Positions 49,257 through 58,605 of a DNA stretch of 64,000 nucleotides are shown here, piece by piece. The notes under the pieces were generated by a model. The model searched no databases and had not been told where the DNA came from. It was given only the letters and a program-made list of their open reading frames with translations. Made by a program: the position numbers and the translations under genes. How positions within the stretch are numbered: position 1 is the first letter of the stretch; each line of letters starts with the position of its first letter. Source of the DNA: Ramlibacter agri (GTDB lineage Bacteria; Pseudomonadota; Gammaproteobacteria; Burkholderiales; Burkholderiaceae_C); NCBI RefSeq assembly GCF_012927085.1, contig NZ_JABBFX010000003.1, positions 744,001 through 808,000 on the forward strand. The letters are read 5' to 3'.

Positions 49257-51379
49257 TGATCACAAAACAATGGAGCTGGCGCGGTCTCGCCGCCGCCGCC
49301 GCGGTTTTTGCAGGGAGCTGGGCCAACCCGGTCTTTGCCGCACCAGCGGTGGAGAACATCTCGGGGACGATCCAGAACGGCGCCGAGGTGGTTCGCATCG
49401 ATTTCAGCGAGCCACTGGCCGCCGCGCCCACGGGCTTCGCCATCCAGGCGCCGGCGCGCATCGCGCTGGACGTGCCGGGCGCGACCAACGCCATGGGCCG
49501 CAATTCCGTGGAAGTGAACGTCGGCAACCTGCGCTCGGTGAACGTGGTGCAGGCCAACGACCGTGCGCGCCTGGTGCTGAACCTCAAGTCGCCGACCAAC
49601 TACCGCACCCAGCTGGATGGCAAGACGCTGTACGTGCTGCTGGACGCGGTGGCGGCAACCGCCGCCGCGACGCCGGGGCCGGGAGCGCAGGCCTTCGCAG
49701 AAAGCCGCAACCGCGAGACCCAGCCGATCAAGGACCTGGATTTCCGCCGCGGTCCCGACGGCTCCGGCCGCGTGATCGTCGACCTGCCCAGCAGCCAGGT
49801 GGGCGTGGACATCCGCCAGCAGGGCCAGCAACTGGTCGTCGAATTCCTGAAGTCGACGCTGCCTGAAGGCCTGCGCCGGCGGATGGACGTGACCGACTTC
49901 GGCACGCCGATCCAGACCGTCAGCACGGTGCAGGCGGGCGACCGCGTGCGCATGGTGATCGAGCCGCGCGGCGCCTGGGAACACAGCGCCTACCAGTCCG
50001 ACAACCAGTTCGTGGTGGAAGTGCGCCAGCAGAAGGTCGACCCGGGCAAGCTGACGCAGGGCCCCGGCTACAGCGGCGAGAAGCTGTCGCTGAACTTCCA
50101 GAACATCGAAGTGCGCTCGCTGCTGCAGGTGATCGCCGACTTCACGAACTTCAACATCGTGACGTCCGACTCCGTGACCGGTGGCGTGACGCTGCGCCTG
50201 AAGGACGTGCCCTGGGACCAGGCGCTGGACATCATCCTGCAGGCCAAGGGCCTGGGCATGCGCCGCACCGGCAACGTGCTGTGGATCGCGCCGAAGGACG
50301 AGATCGCCGCCAAGGAAAAGCTGGAGCTCGAGTCGCAGGCCGCGATCCAGACCCTGGAGCCGCTGCGCACGCAGGCCTTCCAGCTGAATTACACGAAGGC
50401 CGCCGACGTGGCCGCGCAGCTGACCGGCAGCGGCGCCGCGCGCATCCTGAGCAGCCGCGGCAGCACGATCGCCGAGCCGCGCACCAACCAGCTGTTCGTG
50501 ACCGACGTGCCGAGCAAGCTGGAGCAGGTGCAGGCCCTGATCACCCGCGTCGACATCGCGGTGCCGCAGGTGCTGATCGAGGCGCGCATCGTCGAAGCCT
50601 CCGACACCTTCGGCCGCTCGCTGGGCGTGCGCCTGGGTGGCTCCGACCTGCGCGGCGTGCGCGGCGGCGACGCCGGCTATTCGCTGAACGGCGGCAACCG
50701 CGTCGCGCTGGGCGGCACCTATGACGCCGTGTCCGGCACCACCGGCGAGTCGTCCACGCAGCTGACGACCACCAACACCACGTTCGTCAACCTGCCGGCC
50801 CTCGGCCAGGGCGGCTACAACCCGGCGAGCTTCGCGGTGTCGATCTTCAACTCCGCGGCCAACCGCTTCCTGAACCTGGAGCTGACCGCGATGGAAGCCG
50901 ACGGCAAGGGCAAGCTGGTGTCCAGCCCGCGCGTGATCACCGCCGACAAGACCAAGGCGCTGATCGAGCAGGGCACGGAATTCCCGTACCAGCAGGCCAC
51001 GTCCAGCGGCGCGACCTCGGTGGCCTTCCGCCGCGCCACGCTGAAGCTGGAAGTGACGCCGCAGATCACGCCTGAGGGCAACATCATCCTGGACCTGGAC
51101 ATCAACAAGGACAGCCGCGGCGAGACGACGGCGGCCGGCATTGCCATCGACACCAAGCACATCAAGACCCAGGTGCTGGTGGAAAATGGCGGCACGGTCG
51201 TCATCGGCGGCATCTTCGAACTGACGGAGAGCGATAGCGAGTCCCGCGTGCCGTTCCTGGGCGACCTGCCGGTGCTCGGCAACGCGTTCAAGACCAAGAC
51301 CCGGAACACGAGCAAGCAGGAAATGCTGGTGTTCATCACGCCGAAGATGGTGGCTGACCGGTCGGCGATCGGGCGTTAA
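49253..51379 (+). CDS. pilQ: Type IV pilus secretin PilQ
   Basis: 708 residues. Signal peptide (GLAAAAAVFAGSWANPVFA), two AMIN peptidoglycan-binding domains (about 30-130 and 155-265), a secretin/TonB short domain (about 280-345; LSLNFQNIEVRSLLQVIADFTNFN), an N1 domain (about 375-430), and the secretin core from about 440 (PQVLIEARIVEAS; QEMLVFITPKMV at the end). It forms the outer-membrane pore for the pilus. The start is the first of two consecutive ATGs, overlapping the pilP stop. Confidence 0.96.
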   Translation: MMITKQWSWRGLAAAAAVFAGSWANPVFAAPAVENISGTIQNGAEVVRIDFSEPLAAAPTGFAIQAPARIALDVPGATNAMGRNSVEVNVGNLRSVNVVQANDRARLVLNLKSPTNYRTQLDGKTLYVLLDAVAATAAATPGPGAQAFAESRNRETQPIKDLDFRRGPDGSGRVIVDLPSSQVGVDIRQQGQQLVVEFLKSTLPEGLRRRMDVTDFGTPIQTVSTVQAGDRVRMVIEPRGAWEHSAYQSDNQFVVEVRQQKVDPGKLTQGPGYSGEKLSLNFQNIEVRSLLQVIADFTNFNIVTSDSVTGGVTLRLKDVPWDQALDIILQAKGLGMRRTGNVLWIAPKDEIAAKEKLELESQAAIQTLEPLRTQAFQLNYTKAADVAAQLTGSGAARILSSRGSTIAEPRTNQLFVTDVPSKLEQVQALITRVDIAVPQVLIEARIVEASDTFGRSLGVRLGGSDLRGVRGGDAGYSLNGGNRVALGGTYDAVSGTTGESSTQLTTTNTTFVNLPALGQGGYNPASFAVSIFNSAANRFLNLELTAMEADGKGKLVSSPRVITADKTKALIEQGTEFPYQQATSSGATSVAFRRATLKLEVTPQITPEGNIILDLDINKDSRGETTAAGIAIDTKHIKTQVLVENGGTVVIGGIFELTESDSESRVPFLGDLPVLGNAFKTKTRNTSKQEMLVFITPKMVADRSAIGR

Positions 51380-51410
51380 TCAAAGTGCAGTTCTGGAGGG
51401 ATAGTTCGAA

Positions 51411-53393
51411 ATGAATCGGTTCATCAAATTGTTGGGAGGCGTGCTGCTGGCTGCCACCCTGGCCGCCTGCGGCGGCGGGGGCGGGAGTGCGGGGAGCACC
51501 GGCACGGGCGGTAGTACGGGCGGAAGCACCGGCGGAAGTACGGGCGGCGGCACCACCACGACGGACAACGGTTCGATCAGCGTTGCCATCTTCAGTGCGG
51601 CCAGTGCGCAAGTCAGCGCGATCGACAGTGCCGGTGGCTACGTCGCCCGCGCAACCGTCAAGGATTCCTCGGGTGCGGCAGTTGCGAACAAGCTCGTGAC
51701 CTTCGCTCTCACCGATTCGTCCATTGCCACGATCAGCCCGTCTACGGCGCTGACCAACTCGTCGGGCGTCGCACAGGTTGCGATCGCTCCGACTTCCATC
51801 TCGTCGATCGGCGCCGCGTCCCTGAGCGCCAGCGCCACTGTCGGAACCGCCAACCTGACGGCTTCGGCCGATTTCGGCGTCTCGGCGTCCAACCTCACCC
51901 TGAGCGCGCTGGCCGTGGGGCAGACCAGCCTGCCGTCCGGCGGCAATACGTCCGCCCAGGTCACGGCCATGGTGAATGGCCAGCCTGCCACCACGCCGGT
52001 GAACGTGACGTTCACTGCCTCCTGCGGGCGCATCAATTCCCAGAGCGGAAGCGTCAGCGTCACCACCAACGGCAGTGGTTCGGCCTCGGTCACCTATACG
52101 GCCGTGCAGGATGATGGCAGTCTTTGCAGCGGTTCCGTGACCCTCACGGCGGCCGCCGCTGGTGCAAGTTCCCAATTCACGACCATCACGGTGGCTGCGG
52201 CTGCCGCCAATGCGATCACGTTCGTGTCTGCTGTCCCGCAACAGATCTTCGTTTCCGGTTCGGGCGCGCTGGAGCAGTCGGTGGCCAAGTTCAAAGTGCT
52301 GTCCGGCACGGCTCCCCTCGCGAACCAGACAGTCACTTTCAGCCTTACCGTCAACCCCGGTGGCGTCGGCCTGAACTCCGCGGGCTCCACCGCAAACGTT
52401 CAGGGCACGACTGACGCTAGCGGCCTGGTCAGCGTATCGGTGTTCTCCGGCACCATTCCCGGGCCGGTGAAAGTGCGGGCCACGCTGGTCTCGGATCCGA
52501 CCGTGTTTGCCGAAACGCAGAACCTGACTGTTTCTTCCGGCCCGCCGTCGCAGCGCTTCATGAGCGTCTCGGTCGGGACCTTCAACATCGAAGGCCAGAA
52601 CATCGACGGCACCTCGACGACGATCACGGCGCGGATCGCGGATAGGCAAGGCAACCCGGTGGAGAATGGTACGGTGATCAACTTCACCGCCGAGGGCGGA
52701 CAGGTGGCGTCCAGCTGCGCGACCACGCAAGTGGCAGGCATCTCGTCCTGCTCGGTCAATTACATCAGCCAGAATCCCCGTCCGGCCAATGGACGCGTCT
52801 CGGTCCTTGCCTATACCAACGGCACGAAGGACTACGTCGACGTGAATGGCAACAACCGATATGACGCGGGCGTGGACACGCTGGTCGACATCGGCGACGC
52901 CTATCGCGATGACAACGAGGACAAGGCGTTCAATGCCGGCGAATTCGTCATCCCTCGTGGCGGCGCCGTGGCGTGCGCGGGAACGGGCGAACCCTTCCCG
53001 TCCCAGGCCAACACCTGTGACGGCCAGCTCGCGACGACCGTCCGCCAGCAGGTCGTGATCCTGAACTCCTCCACTTCCGCGTCTTACAAGAACATCGTCG
53101 TCGCGGCTGACAAGAGCAGCCTGAGCTTCAGGCTGACGAGCGATTACAACCAGAACCTGCCGATGCCCGCGGGCACGAGCGTGACGGCAGCTGCCTCGGG
53201 TGGTGCCTGCGCGGTGGGTGCCCCGAAGGGCACGCCGGTCGCGAATGTTCCTCCTGGCACCGACCCGAACGGGGACCTCTCAACGCTGGTGACGGTGTCC
53301 CTGAGCGGTTGCGTCTCTGGCAACAAGGTGCAGGTGGACGTGAAATCGCCCAGTGGACTCACCACGTCCTTCCCTGATTTCGTCCTTCCTTGA
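51411..53393 (+). CDS. Ig-like-repeat lipoprotein inserted between pilQ and aroK
   Basis: 660 residues. The lipobox is LAAC with Cys20, followed by a Gly/Ser/Thr stretch (21-52) and then several bacterial Ig-like (Big_1/invasin-type) domains: GYVARATVKDSSGAAVANKLVTFAL, VTAMVNGQPATTPVNVTFTA, ITARIADRQGNPVENGTVINFTAEGG. Around residues 480-510 there are calcium-type loops (DVNGNNRYDAGVD, DAYRDDNEDKAFNAGE). Several cysteines occur in the C-terminal half. It is likely a surface or periplasmic adhesin-like protein; a pilus-linked role is inferred only from position. TGGAGGG precedes the ATG. The stop overlaps the TTG start of aroK. Confidence 0.85.
   Translation: MNRFIKLLGGVLLAATLAACGGGGGSAGSTGTGGSTGGSTGGSTGGGTTTTDNGSISVAIFSAASAQVSAIDSAGGYVARATVKDSSGAAVANKLVTFALTDSSIATISPSTALTNSSGVAQVAIAPTSISSIGAASLSASATVGTANLTASADFGVSASNLTLSALAVGQTSLPSGGNTSAQVTAMVNGQPATTPVNVTFTASCGRINSQSGSVSVTTNGSGSASVTYTAVQDDGSLCSGSVTLTAAAAGASSQFTTITVAAAAANAITFVSAVPQQIFVSGSGALEQSVAKFKVLSGTAPLANQTVTFSLTVNPGGVGLNSAGSTANVQGTTDASGLVSVSVFSGTIPGPVKVRATLVSDPTVFAETQNLTVSSGPPSQRFMSVSVGTFNIEGQNIDGTSTTITARIADRQGNPVENGTVINFTAEGGQVASSCATTQVAGISSCSVNYISQNPRPANGRVSVLAYTNGTKDYVDVNGNNRYDAGVDTLVDIGDAYRDDNEDKAFNAGEFVIPRGGAVACAGTGEPFPSQANTCDGQLATTVRQQVVILNSSTSASYKNIVVAADKSSLSFRLTSDYNQNLPMPAGTSVTAAASGGACAVGAPKGTPVANVPPGTDPNGDLSTLVTVSLSGCVSGNKVQVDVKSPSGLTTSFPDFVLP
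51506..51553 (+). repeat. Four 12-bp tandem repeats encoding GGST units
   Basis: Units at 51506, 51518, 51530 and 51542, consensus GGGCGGAAGYAC, all in frame. Change in copy number would lengthen or shorten the linker after the lipid anchor without shifting the frame. Confidence 0.8.
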
Positions 53394-53917
53394 ATGTTGT
53401 TCTGATCGGCATGCCCGGCAGTGGCAAGTCCACTGTCGGGCGGCAACTCGCAAGGCGGCTCCGGCTGCCTTTTTTTGATTCCGACCACGTGCTCGAGGAG
53501 CGCCTGGGCTGCAGCATCCGCGACTACTTCGAGCGCGAGGGCGAAGCCGCCTTCCGCGACATGGAGCAGCAGGTGCTGGCCGACCTGGCGCAGGGACCGG
53601 CCTGCGTGCTGGCCACCGGCGGCGGCTCGGTGCTGCGCGAGGCCAATCGCCTCGCGTTGCGCGCGGGCGGCCAGGTCATCTACCTGCGCTCCACGCCCGA
53701 GGATCTTTTCCGGCGCGTCCGCCACGACCTGCAGCGGCCGCTGCTGCAGGTGGACGACCCCCTGGGCAAGCTGCGTTCGCTGTTCGCCGAGCGCGACCCG
53801 CTGTACCGCGAGACCGCGCATTTCAGCGTGGAGACCGGGCGGCCTTCGGTGCCGACGCTGGTGAACATGATCGTCATGCAGCTCGAGCTGGCCGGGACGC
53901 TTCCGCCACCGGCTTAA
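53390..53917 (+). CDS. aroK: Shikimate kinase
   Basis: 175 residues. Walker A is GMPGSGKSTVG at residues 7-17; FDSDHVLEERLG and LATGGGSVLR are the shikimate-binding segments, and RPLLQVDDPLGKL the lid. It phosphorylates shikimate in aromatic amino acid synthesis. Start is TTG at 53390 (TTGA overlap with the Ig-like gene's stop); no ATG is available before the Walker motif. Translation thus appears coupled to the upstream inserted gene. Confidence 0.95.
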   Translation: MNVVLIGMPGSGKSTVGRQLARRLRLPFFDSDHVLEERLGCSIRDYFEREGEAAFRDMEQQVLADLAQGPACVLATGGGSVLREANRLALRAGGQVIYLRSTPEDLFRRVRHDLQRPLLQVDDPLGKLRSLFAERDPLYRETAHFSVETGRPSVPTLVNMIVMQLELAGTLPPPA

Positions 53918-53926
53918 ACTCGGGGC

Positions 53927-55015
53927 ATGCCCGCCCCCCAGACCGTCCGCATCTCCCTCGGCGAGCGCAGCTACGACATCGCCATCGGCGGCGGCCTGCT
54001 GGCCGACCCCGCCTGCTGGCGGGGGCTGCCCGCGGCGAGCGCCGCGCTTGTCGTCAGCAACACCACCGTGGCGCCGCTCTATGCGGCAAGGCTGCGTGCC
54101 GCGCTGGCGCCGCACTACAAGCAGGTCCATGAAGTGGTGCTCCCCGATGGCGAGGAGCACAAGGACTGGCCGACGCTCAACCTCATCTTCGACCAGCTGC
54201 TCGCCAAGGGCTGCGACCGCAAGACCGTGCTGTTCGCGCTGGGCGGCGGCGTGGTGGGCGACATGACCGGCTTTGCCGCTGCCAGCTACATGCGCGGCGT
54301 GCCTTTCGTGCAGGTGCCGACCACCTTGCTGGCGCAGGTCGATTCCTCGGTGGGCGGCAAGACCGCCATCAACCACCCGCAGGGCAAGAACATGATCGGC
54401 GCCTTCTACCAGCCGGCGCGGGTGCTGTGCGACCTGGACACCTTGAAGACGCTGCCGCCGCGCGAGCTGAGCGCGGGGCTGGCGGAGGTGATCAAGTACG
54501 GGCCGATCCACGACCTGGCATTCCTGGACTGGATCGAGGCGAACATCGACGCGCTGCTGGCACGCGAGCCGGCGGCGCTGGCGCACGTGGTCAAGCGCAG
54601 CTGCGAGATCAAGGCCGAAGTCGTGGGCCAGGACGAACGCGAATCGGGCCTGCGCGCCATCCTGAATTTCGGCCACACCTTCGGCCACGCCATCGAAGCG
54701 GGCCTGGGCTACGGCGAATGGCTGCACGGCGAGGCCGTCGGCTGCGGCATGGTGATGGCGCTGCAGCTGTCGCTGCGCCTGGGCCTGGTGGACGAAGCCT
54801 TCGCGCAGCGCGTGACGGCGCTCATTGCCAGGGCCAAGTTGCCCACCGCCGGCCCCGCGCTGGGCGCCGAGCGCTACCTCGAACTGATGCGCGTCGACAA
54901 GAAAGCGGAAGGCGGCGAGATCCGCTTCGTCGTGATCGACGGCCCCGGGCGTGCCGCCGTGCGTCCCGCGCCCGACGCGGTCGTGCGCCAGGTGCTGGCC
55001 GACTGCACGCGCTGA
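53927..55015 (+). CDS. aroB: 3-dehydroquinate synthase
   Basis: 362 residues. NAD- and metal-dependent enzyme of the shikimate pathway. Markers: [51 protein letters not shown] and the zinc-binding [13 protein letters not shown] and LHGEAV histidines. It follows aroK by nine bases, the standard aroKB pairing. Confidence 0.97.
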   Translation: MPAPQTVRISLGERSYDIAIGGGLLADPACWRGLPAASAALVVSNTTVAPLYAARLRAALAPHYKQVHEVVLPDGEEHKDWPTLNLIFDQLLAKGCDRKTVLFALGGGVVGDMTGFAAASYMRGVPFVQVPTTLLAQVDSSVGGKTAINHPQGKNMIGAFYQPARVLCDLDTLKTLPPRELSAGLAEVIKYGPIHDLAFLDWIEANIDALLAREPAALAHVVKRSCEIKAEVVGQDERESGLRAILNFGHTFGHAIEAGLGYGEWLHGEAVGCGMVMALQLSLRLGLVDEAFAQRVTALIARAKLPTAGPALGAERYLELMRVDKKAEGGEIRFVVIDGPGRAAVRPAPDAVVRQVLADCTR

Positions 55016-55025
55016 ACCCGCCGCC

Positions 55026-56159
55026 ATGAGCCTGGCCGCCTACGCCTGCGATCCCGCGCGCACGCGCGGGCGGCGGCACTGGGAGCCGTCCGCGCCCACC
55101 CGCACCGAGTACCAGCGCGACCGCGACCGCATCGTCCACTCCACGGCCTTCCGGCGGCTCGTCTACAAGACGCAGGTCTTCCTCAATCACGAGGGCGACC
55201 TGTTCCGCACCCGGCTGACGCACTCGATCGAGGTGGCGCAGCTTGCGCGCTCCATCGCGCGGCCGCTGGGGCTGAACGAGGACCTGGTGGAAGCGATCGC
55301 GCTGGCGCACGACCTGGGCCACACGCCCTTCGGCCATGCCGGCCAGGACGCGCTGAACGAATGCATGCAGGGGCAGGGCGGCTTCGAGCACAACCTGCAG
55401 AGCCTGCGCGTGGTCGACGCTCTGGAAGAACGCTATCCCGCCTTCGACGGCCTCAACCTCTGCTTCGAGACGCGCGAAGGCGTGCTGAAGCACTGCTCGC
55501 GCGCCAACGCCGAAAAGCTGGAGCAGGCCGAGCCGGGCGGCGTGGCGCGCCGCTTCATCGACCGCACGCAGCCCAGCCTGGAGGCGCAGCTGTGCAACCT
55601 GGCCGACGAGATCGCCTACAACGCGCACGACATCGACGACGGCGTGCGCTCGGGCCTGATCACGCTGGAGCAGGTGCGAGTAGTGCCGCTGTTCGACCGC
55701 TACTGCGGCGAGGCGCTCGCCGAGTACCCGCAACTGCAAGGCCGGCGCCTGCTGTACGAAGGCATCCGCCGCATGCTGAGCGCGATGGTCTACGACGTGA
55801 TCGACTGCACCCGCGCCGCCTTGCAAACCGCGCAGCCGGCCAGCGCCGAGGCCGCGCGCCACGGGCCGCCGCTGGTGGCTTTCAGCGCCGCGATGCGCGA
55901 AGCCTCCGGAGCGCTGAAGAAGTTCCTGTTTCGCGACCTGTACCGCCACCCGCGCGTGGTGGAGACCACCTCTCAGGCCCAGCAAGTGGTGCGCGAGCTG
56001 TTCGAGCGCTACTTGGAGGCGCCCGCGGAGATGCAGGCCGGCTTCGCCGCGCGGGGCGACACGCCGCGCGCCGTGGCCGACTACATCGCCGGCATGACGG
56101 ACCGCTACGCGCTGCGCGAGCACGAGCGGCTCACGGGCCGGCGCCTGCTGGCGGCCTGA
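55026..56159 (+). CDS. dgt: Deoxyguanosinetriphosphate triphosphohydrolase-like protein
   Basis: 377 residues. HD-domain phosphohydrolase: RTRLTHSIEVAQLA (first His), LAHDLGHTPFGHAG (His-Asp pair), and LADEIAYNAHDIDDG (last Asp). It hydrolyses dNTPs to nucleosides and tripolyphosphate, part of nucleotide-pool control. It begins 10 bases after aroB and is usual in this position in Burkholderiales. Confidence 0.93.
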   Translation: MSLAAYACDPARTRGRRHWEPSAPTRTEYQRDRDRIVHSTAFRRLVYKTQVFLNHEGDLFRTRLTHSIEVAQLARSIARPLGLNEDLVEAIALAHDLGHTPFGHAGQDALNECMQGQGGFEHNLQSLRVVDALEERYPAFDGLNLCFETREGVLKHCSRANAEKLEQAEPGGVARRFIDRTQPSLEAQLCNLADEIAYNAHDIDDGVRSGLITLEQVRVVPLFDRYCGEALAEYPQLQGRRLLYEGIRRMLSAMVYDVIDCTRAALQTAQPASAEAARHGPPLVAFSAAMREASGALKKFLFRDLYRHPRVVETTSQAQQVVRELFERYLEAPAEMQAGFAARGDTPRAVADYIAGMTDRYALREHERLTGRRLLAA

Positions 56160-56161
56160 CG

Positions 56162-57382
56162 ATGGGGAGGTTGCATCCCGCCAGCGTCGTGGTGCTGGCC
56201 GGCATCGGCGCGGCCCTGCACGTGGGCAAGCTGCCACCGGCGGTGCCGGTGCTGCGCGACTCGTTGCACATCACGCTGGTGCAGGCCGGCTTCCTGCTGT
56301 CGCTGGTGCAGCTGGCTGGCATGACGCTGGGCCTGGCGATGGGGGCCGCCGCCGACGCACTGGGGCCGCGTCGCACCATGGTGCTGGGCCTCGTGATCCT
56401 GTCGGCTGCGAGCGCCCTCGGCGGCACGGCCACGACGCCGGCAGCGCTGCTCGCGCTGCGCGCGTGCGAGGGCGTCGGTTTCCTGCTGGCCAGCTTGCCG
56501 GGCCCCAGCCTCATCCGCCGGCTGGTGGAGCCGCAGCGGCTGGCCGGCATGCTGGGCATGTGGGGCACCTACATGCCTTTCGGCACCGGGCTGGCCTTGC
56601 TGCTGGGACCGGCGGTGATGGCGCTGGCCGGCTGGCCTGCGTGGTGGTGGCTGTGTGGCGCGGCTTCGCTGGGCATGGCGCTCTGGCTTTGGCTGGCGCT
56701 GCCCGCATCGTGCGACGAGCGCATGGCTGCGGCGACGGCGGCGCGCGGCGGCAACCGCATCGTGCGCACGCTGACCGCGCGCGGGCCCTGGCTCGCCGCG
56801 GCGACCTTCGCCGCCTATTCGGCGCAATGGCTGGCCGTGATCGGCTTCCTGCCCACGATCTATGCGCAAGCCGGCCTGCCCGGCGCGTATGCGGCGGTGG
56901 CAACGGCGCTCGCGGCCACCATCAACATGGCGGGCAACATCGCGTCGGGCCGCCTGCTGCAGCGCGGCGTGCCCGCGCCGGTGCTGCTGTATTGCGGCCT
57001 GGGCGCGATGGCGATCGGCGCCATCCTGGCCTTCGCGCCCTGGACGCATTCGACTGCGCTCGACGCGCTGCTGGTGCGTTACGCCGGGGTGCTCATGTTC
57101 TCGGCGGTCGGCGGGCTGGTCCCGGGCACGCTGTTCTCGGTGGGCGTGCGGCTGGCGCCTGATGAAAGCACGGTGTCCAGCACGGTCGGCTGGATGCTGC
57201 AGTGGTCCTCGATCGGCCAGTTCTGCGGACCGCCGATCGCAGCCTGGGTGGCCGCGCAAACCGGTGGCTGGGAGCGTACCTGGTGGGTGACGGTTGCCTT
57301 CGCCGGCGTCGGCATGCTGCTGGCTTCGGTGATCGGCGGGAGCTTGCGGCAGCGGGGCCATCTGCGCACGGCGGCCCCGTAG
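56162..57382 (+). CDS. Major facilitator superfamily transporter
   Basis: 406 residues with about twelve transmembrane helices. The loop between helices 2 and 3 has GAAADALGPRRTMV, the MFS motif A pattern. Related to the CynX/NimT-like uptake or efflux carriers by general look (FLLASLPGPSLIRRLV); substrate unknown. Starts two bases after dgt, so probably co-transcribed. Confidence 0.88.
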   Translation: MGRLHPASVVVLAGIGAALHVGKLPPAVPVLRDSLHITLVQAGFLLSLVQLAGMTLGLAMGAAADALGPRRTMVLGLVILSAASALGGTATTPAALLALRACEGVGFLLASLPGPSLIRRLVEPQRLAGMLGMWGTYMPFGTGLALLLGPAVMALAGWPAWWWLCGAASLGMALWLWLALPASCDERMAAATAARGGNRIVRTLTARGPWLAAATFAAYSAQWLAVIGFLPTIYAQAGLPGAYAAVATALAATINMAGNIASGRLLQRGVPAPVLLYCGLGAMAIGAILAFAPWTHSTALDALLVRYAGVLMFSAVGGLVPGTLFSVGVRLAPDESTVSSTVGWMLQWSSIGQFCGPPIAAWVAAQTGGWERTWWVTVAFAGVGMLLASVIGGSLRQRGHLRTAAP

Positions 57383-57385
57383 AAT
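57380..57385 (+). promoter_or_regulatory. -10 box overlapping the MFS stop codon
   Basis: TAGAAT; the TAG is also the MFS stop. It is 24 bases upstream of the next ATG and suggests a separate transcript for the three genes that follow. Confidence 0.45.
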
Positions 57386-57409
57386 GCTCCGGTAACAGAA
57401 CGCGACGTG

Positions 57410-58057
57410 ATGAGCTTCCTCAACCAGCTGAAGACCCAGGCGAAGGCGCTGCAGACGCAGCGCACCGAAGAGGACTCGGTGTTCGAGGAGCGCGTCAACG
57501 CGACCGAGAAGGCCTGCCGCACCATCCTGCCGTACTTCCAGGACCTGGCGCGGCAGTTGAGCGTGATCGAGCCGCCGTCGCCCGCCTTCAGCCTCGACGG
57601 CAAGACGCCGTGGCCGGCGATGAAGCTGGTGGATTTCCGCGTCGATGCGCGCCGCAAGCGCGTGAAGGACCAGGAAGTCATCGACTACGTCGGCATGGGC
57701 TGGCGCGTCGTGCCGCAGCACGGCAAGCCGGGGCAGGACACGGTCAGCGTCAACTTCCCGATCGAGATGCAGCGCGTGGAGTCGCGCCTGATGATGGGGC
57801 CCGTGAAGCACGAGCGCCACGAGGTGCGGCATCCGGAGAAGAGCGTGCTGCTGGAAGTGCGCTATACCTACTTCACCGAAACACGCGGCTCCGTCACTGC
57901 GACAGCGGACCACGAGACCGGCCAGGTGCACTTCCGCCTGCTCAACACCGACGGCTTCGAAGTGCTCAACGCGCCGTGGCCGGCCGCGCGCATCAACCAG
58001 GAAATGCTGGACGAACTGGCCAAGCGCATCGTCGGCCAGCCGAGCCGCTTCACCTGA
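57410..58057 (+). CDS. Hypothetical cytosolic protein
   Basis: 215 residues. N-terminal helix-rich part (NQLKTQAKALQTQRTEEDSVFEERV, TILPYFQDLARQLSVIEPP), then beta-rich segments (AMKLVDFRVDARRK, VSVNFPIEMQRVESRLMMGPV, VLLEVRYTYFTETRGSVTATADH). No signal or membrane segment. I do not recognise a named family; conserved-looking with typical codon use. The ATG at 57410 is preferred over the GTG three bases earlier. Confidence 0.75.
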   Translation: MSFLNQLKTQAKALQTQRTEEDSVFEERVNATEKACRTILPYFQDLARQLSVIEPPSPAFSLDGKTPWPAMKLVDFRVDARRKRVKDQEVIDYVGMGWRVVPQHGKPGQDTVSVNFPIEMQRVESRLMMGPVKHERHEVRHPEKSVLLEVRYTYFTETRGSVTATADHETGQVHFRLLNTDGFEVLNAPWPAARINQEMLDELAKRIVGQPSRFT

Positions 58058-58062
58058 ACGCC

Positions 58063-58605
58063 ATGGACCACAGCGAAAACGCCATCGCCGACACCCGGCG
58101 CTGGCTGGAGCGGGCCGTCATCGGGCTGAACCTGTGCCCGTTCGCGAAGGCCGTGCTGGTGAAGGAGCAGGTGCATTTCGCCGCCGCCGCCGCCGAGGAC
58201 CCGCTGGAAGATTTCGAGCGCGAGCTGGACGCCTTGCTGGCCTTGACAGCGCAAGAGCGCGACACGACCTTGCTTGTGCTCCCGCAAGGTTGCGAGGACT
58301 TCTACGACTTCATCGGCCTGGTCGCGCGCGCCGAGCGCGTGGTGCGCAAGCGCAAGCTGGAAGGCGTGGTGCAGGTGGCGAGCTTCCATCCGCGCTTCAC
58401 CTTTGCCGGCGTCGAGGAAGACGACATCACCAACCACACCAACCGCGCGCCCTGGCCGACCCTGCACCTGCTGCGCGAGGAGAGCATGGACCGCGCGGTG
58501 GCGGCCTTCCCCGACGCCGCCTCGATCTACGAAACCAACATGGAAACGATGCGGCGCCTGGGCCCCGAAGGCTGGGAAGCGCTCGACGTGGGAGCCAAGC
58601 CGTGA
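58063..58605 (+). CDS. DUF1415-family protein
   Basis: 180 residues. The sequence TRRWLERAVIGLNLCPFAKAV at the start and SFHPRFTFAG...DDITNHTNRAPWPTLHLLREES are the DUF1415 hallmarks, including conserved Cys in LCPFA and the FHP motif. No established function; some members sit near redox or tRNA genes. Its stop overlaps the GTG start of the methyltransferase (GTGA at 58602-58605). Confidence 0.88.
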   Translation: MDHSENAIADTRRWLERAVIGLNLCPFAKAVLVKEQVHFAAAAAEDPLEDFERELDALLALTAQERDTTLLVLPQGCEDFYDFIGLVARAERVVRKRKLEGVVQVASFHPRFTFAGVEEDDITNHTNRAPWPTLHLLREESMDRAVAAFPDAASIYETNMETMRRLGPEGWEALDVGAKP

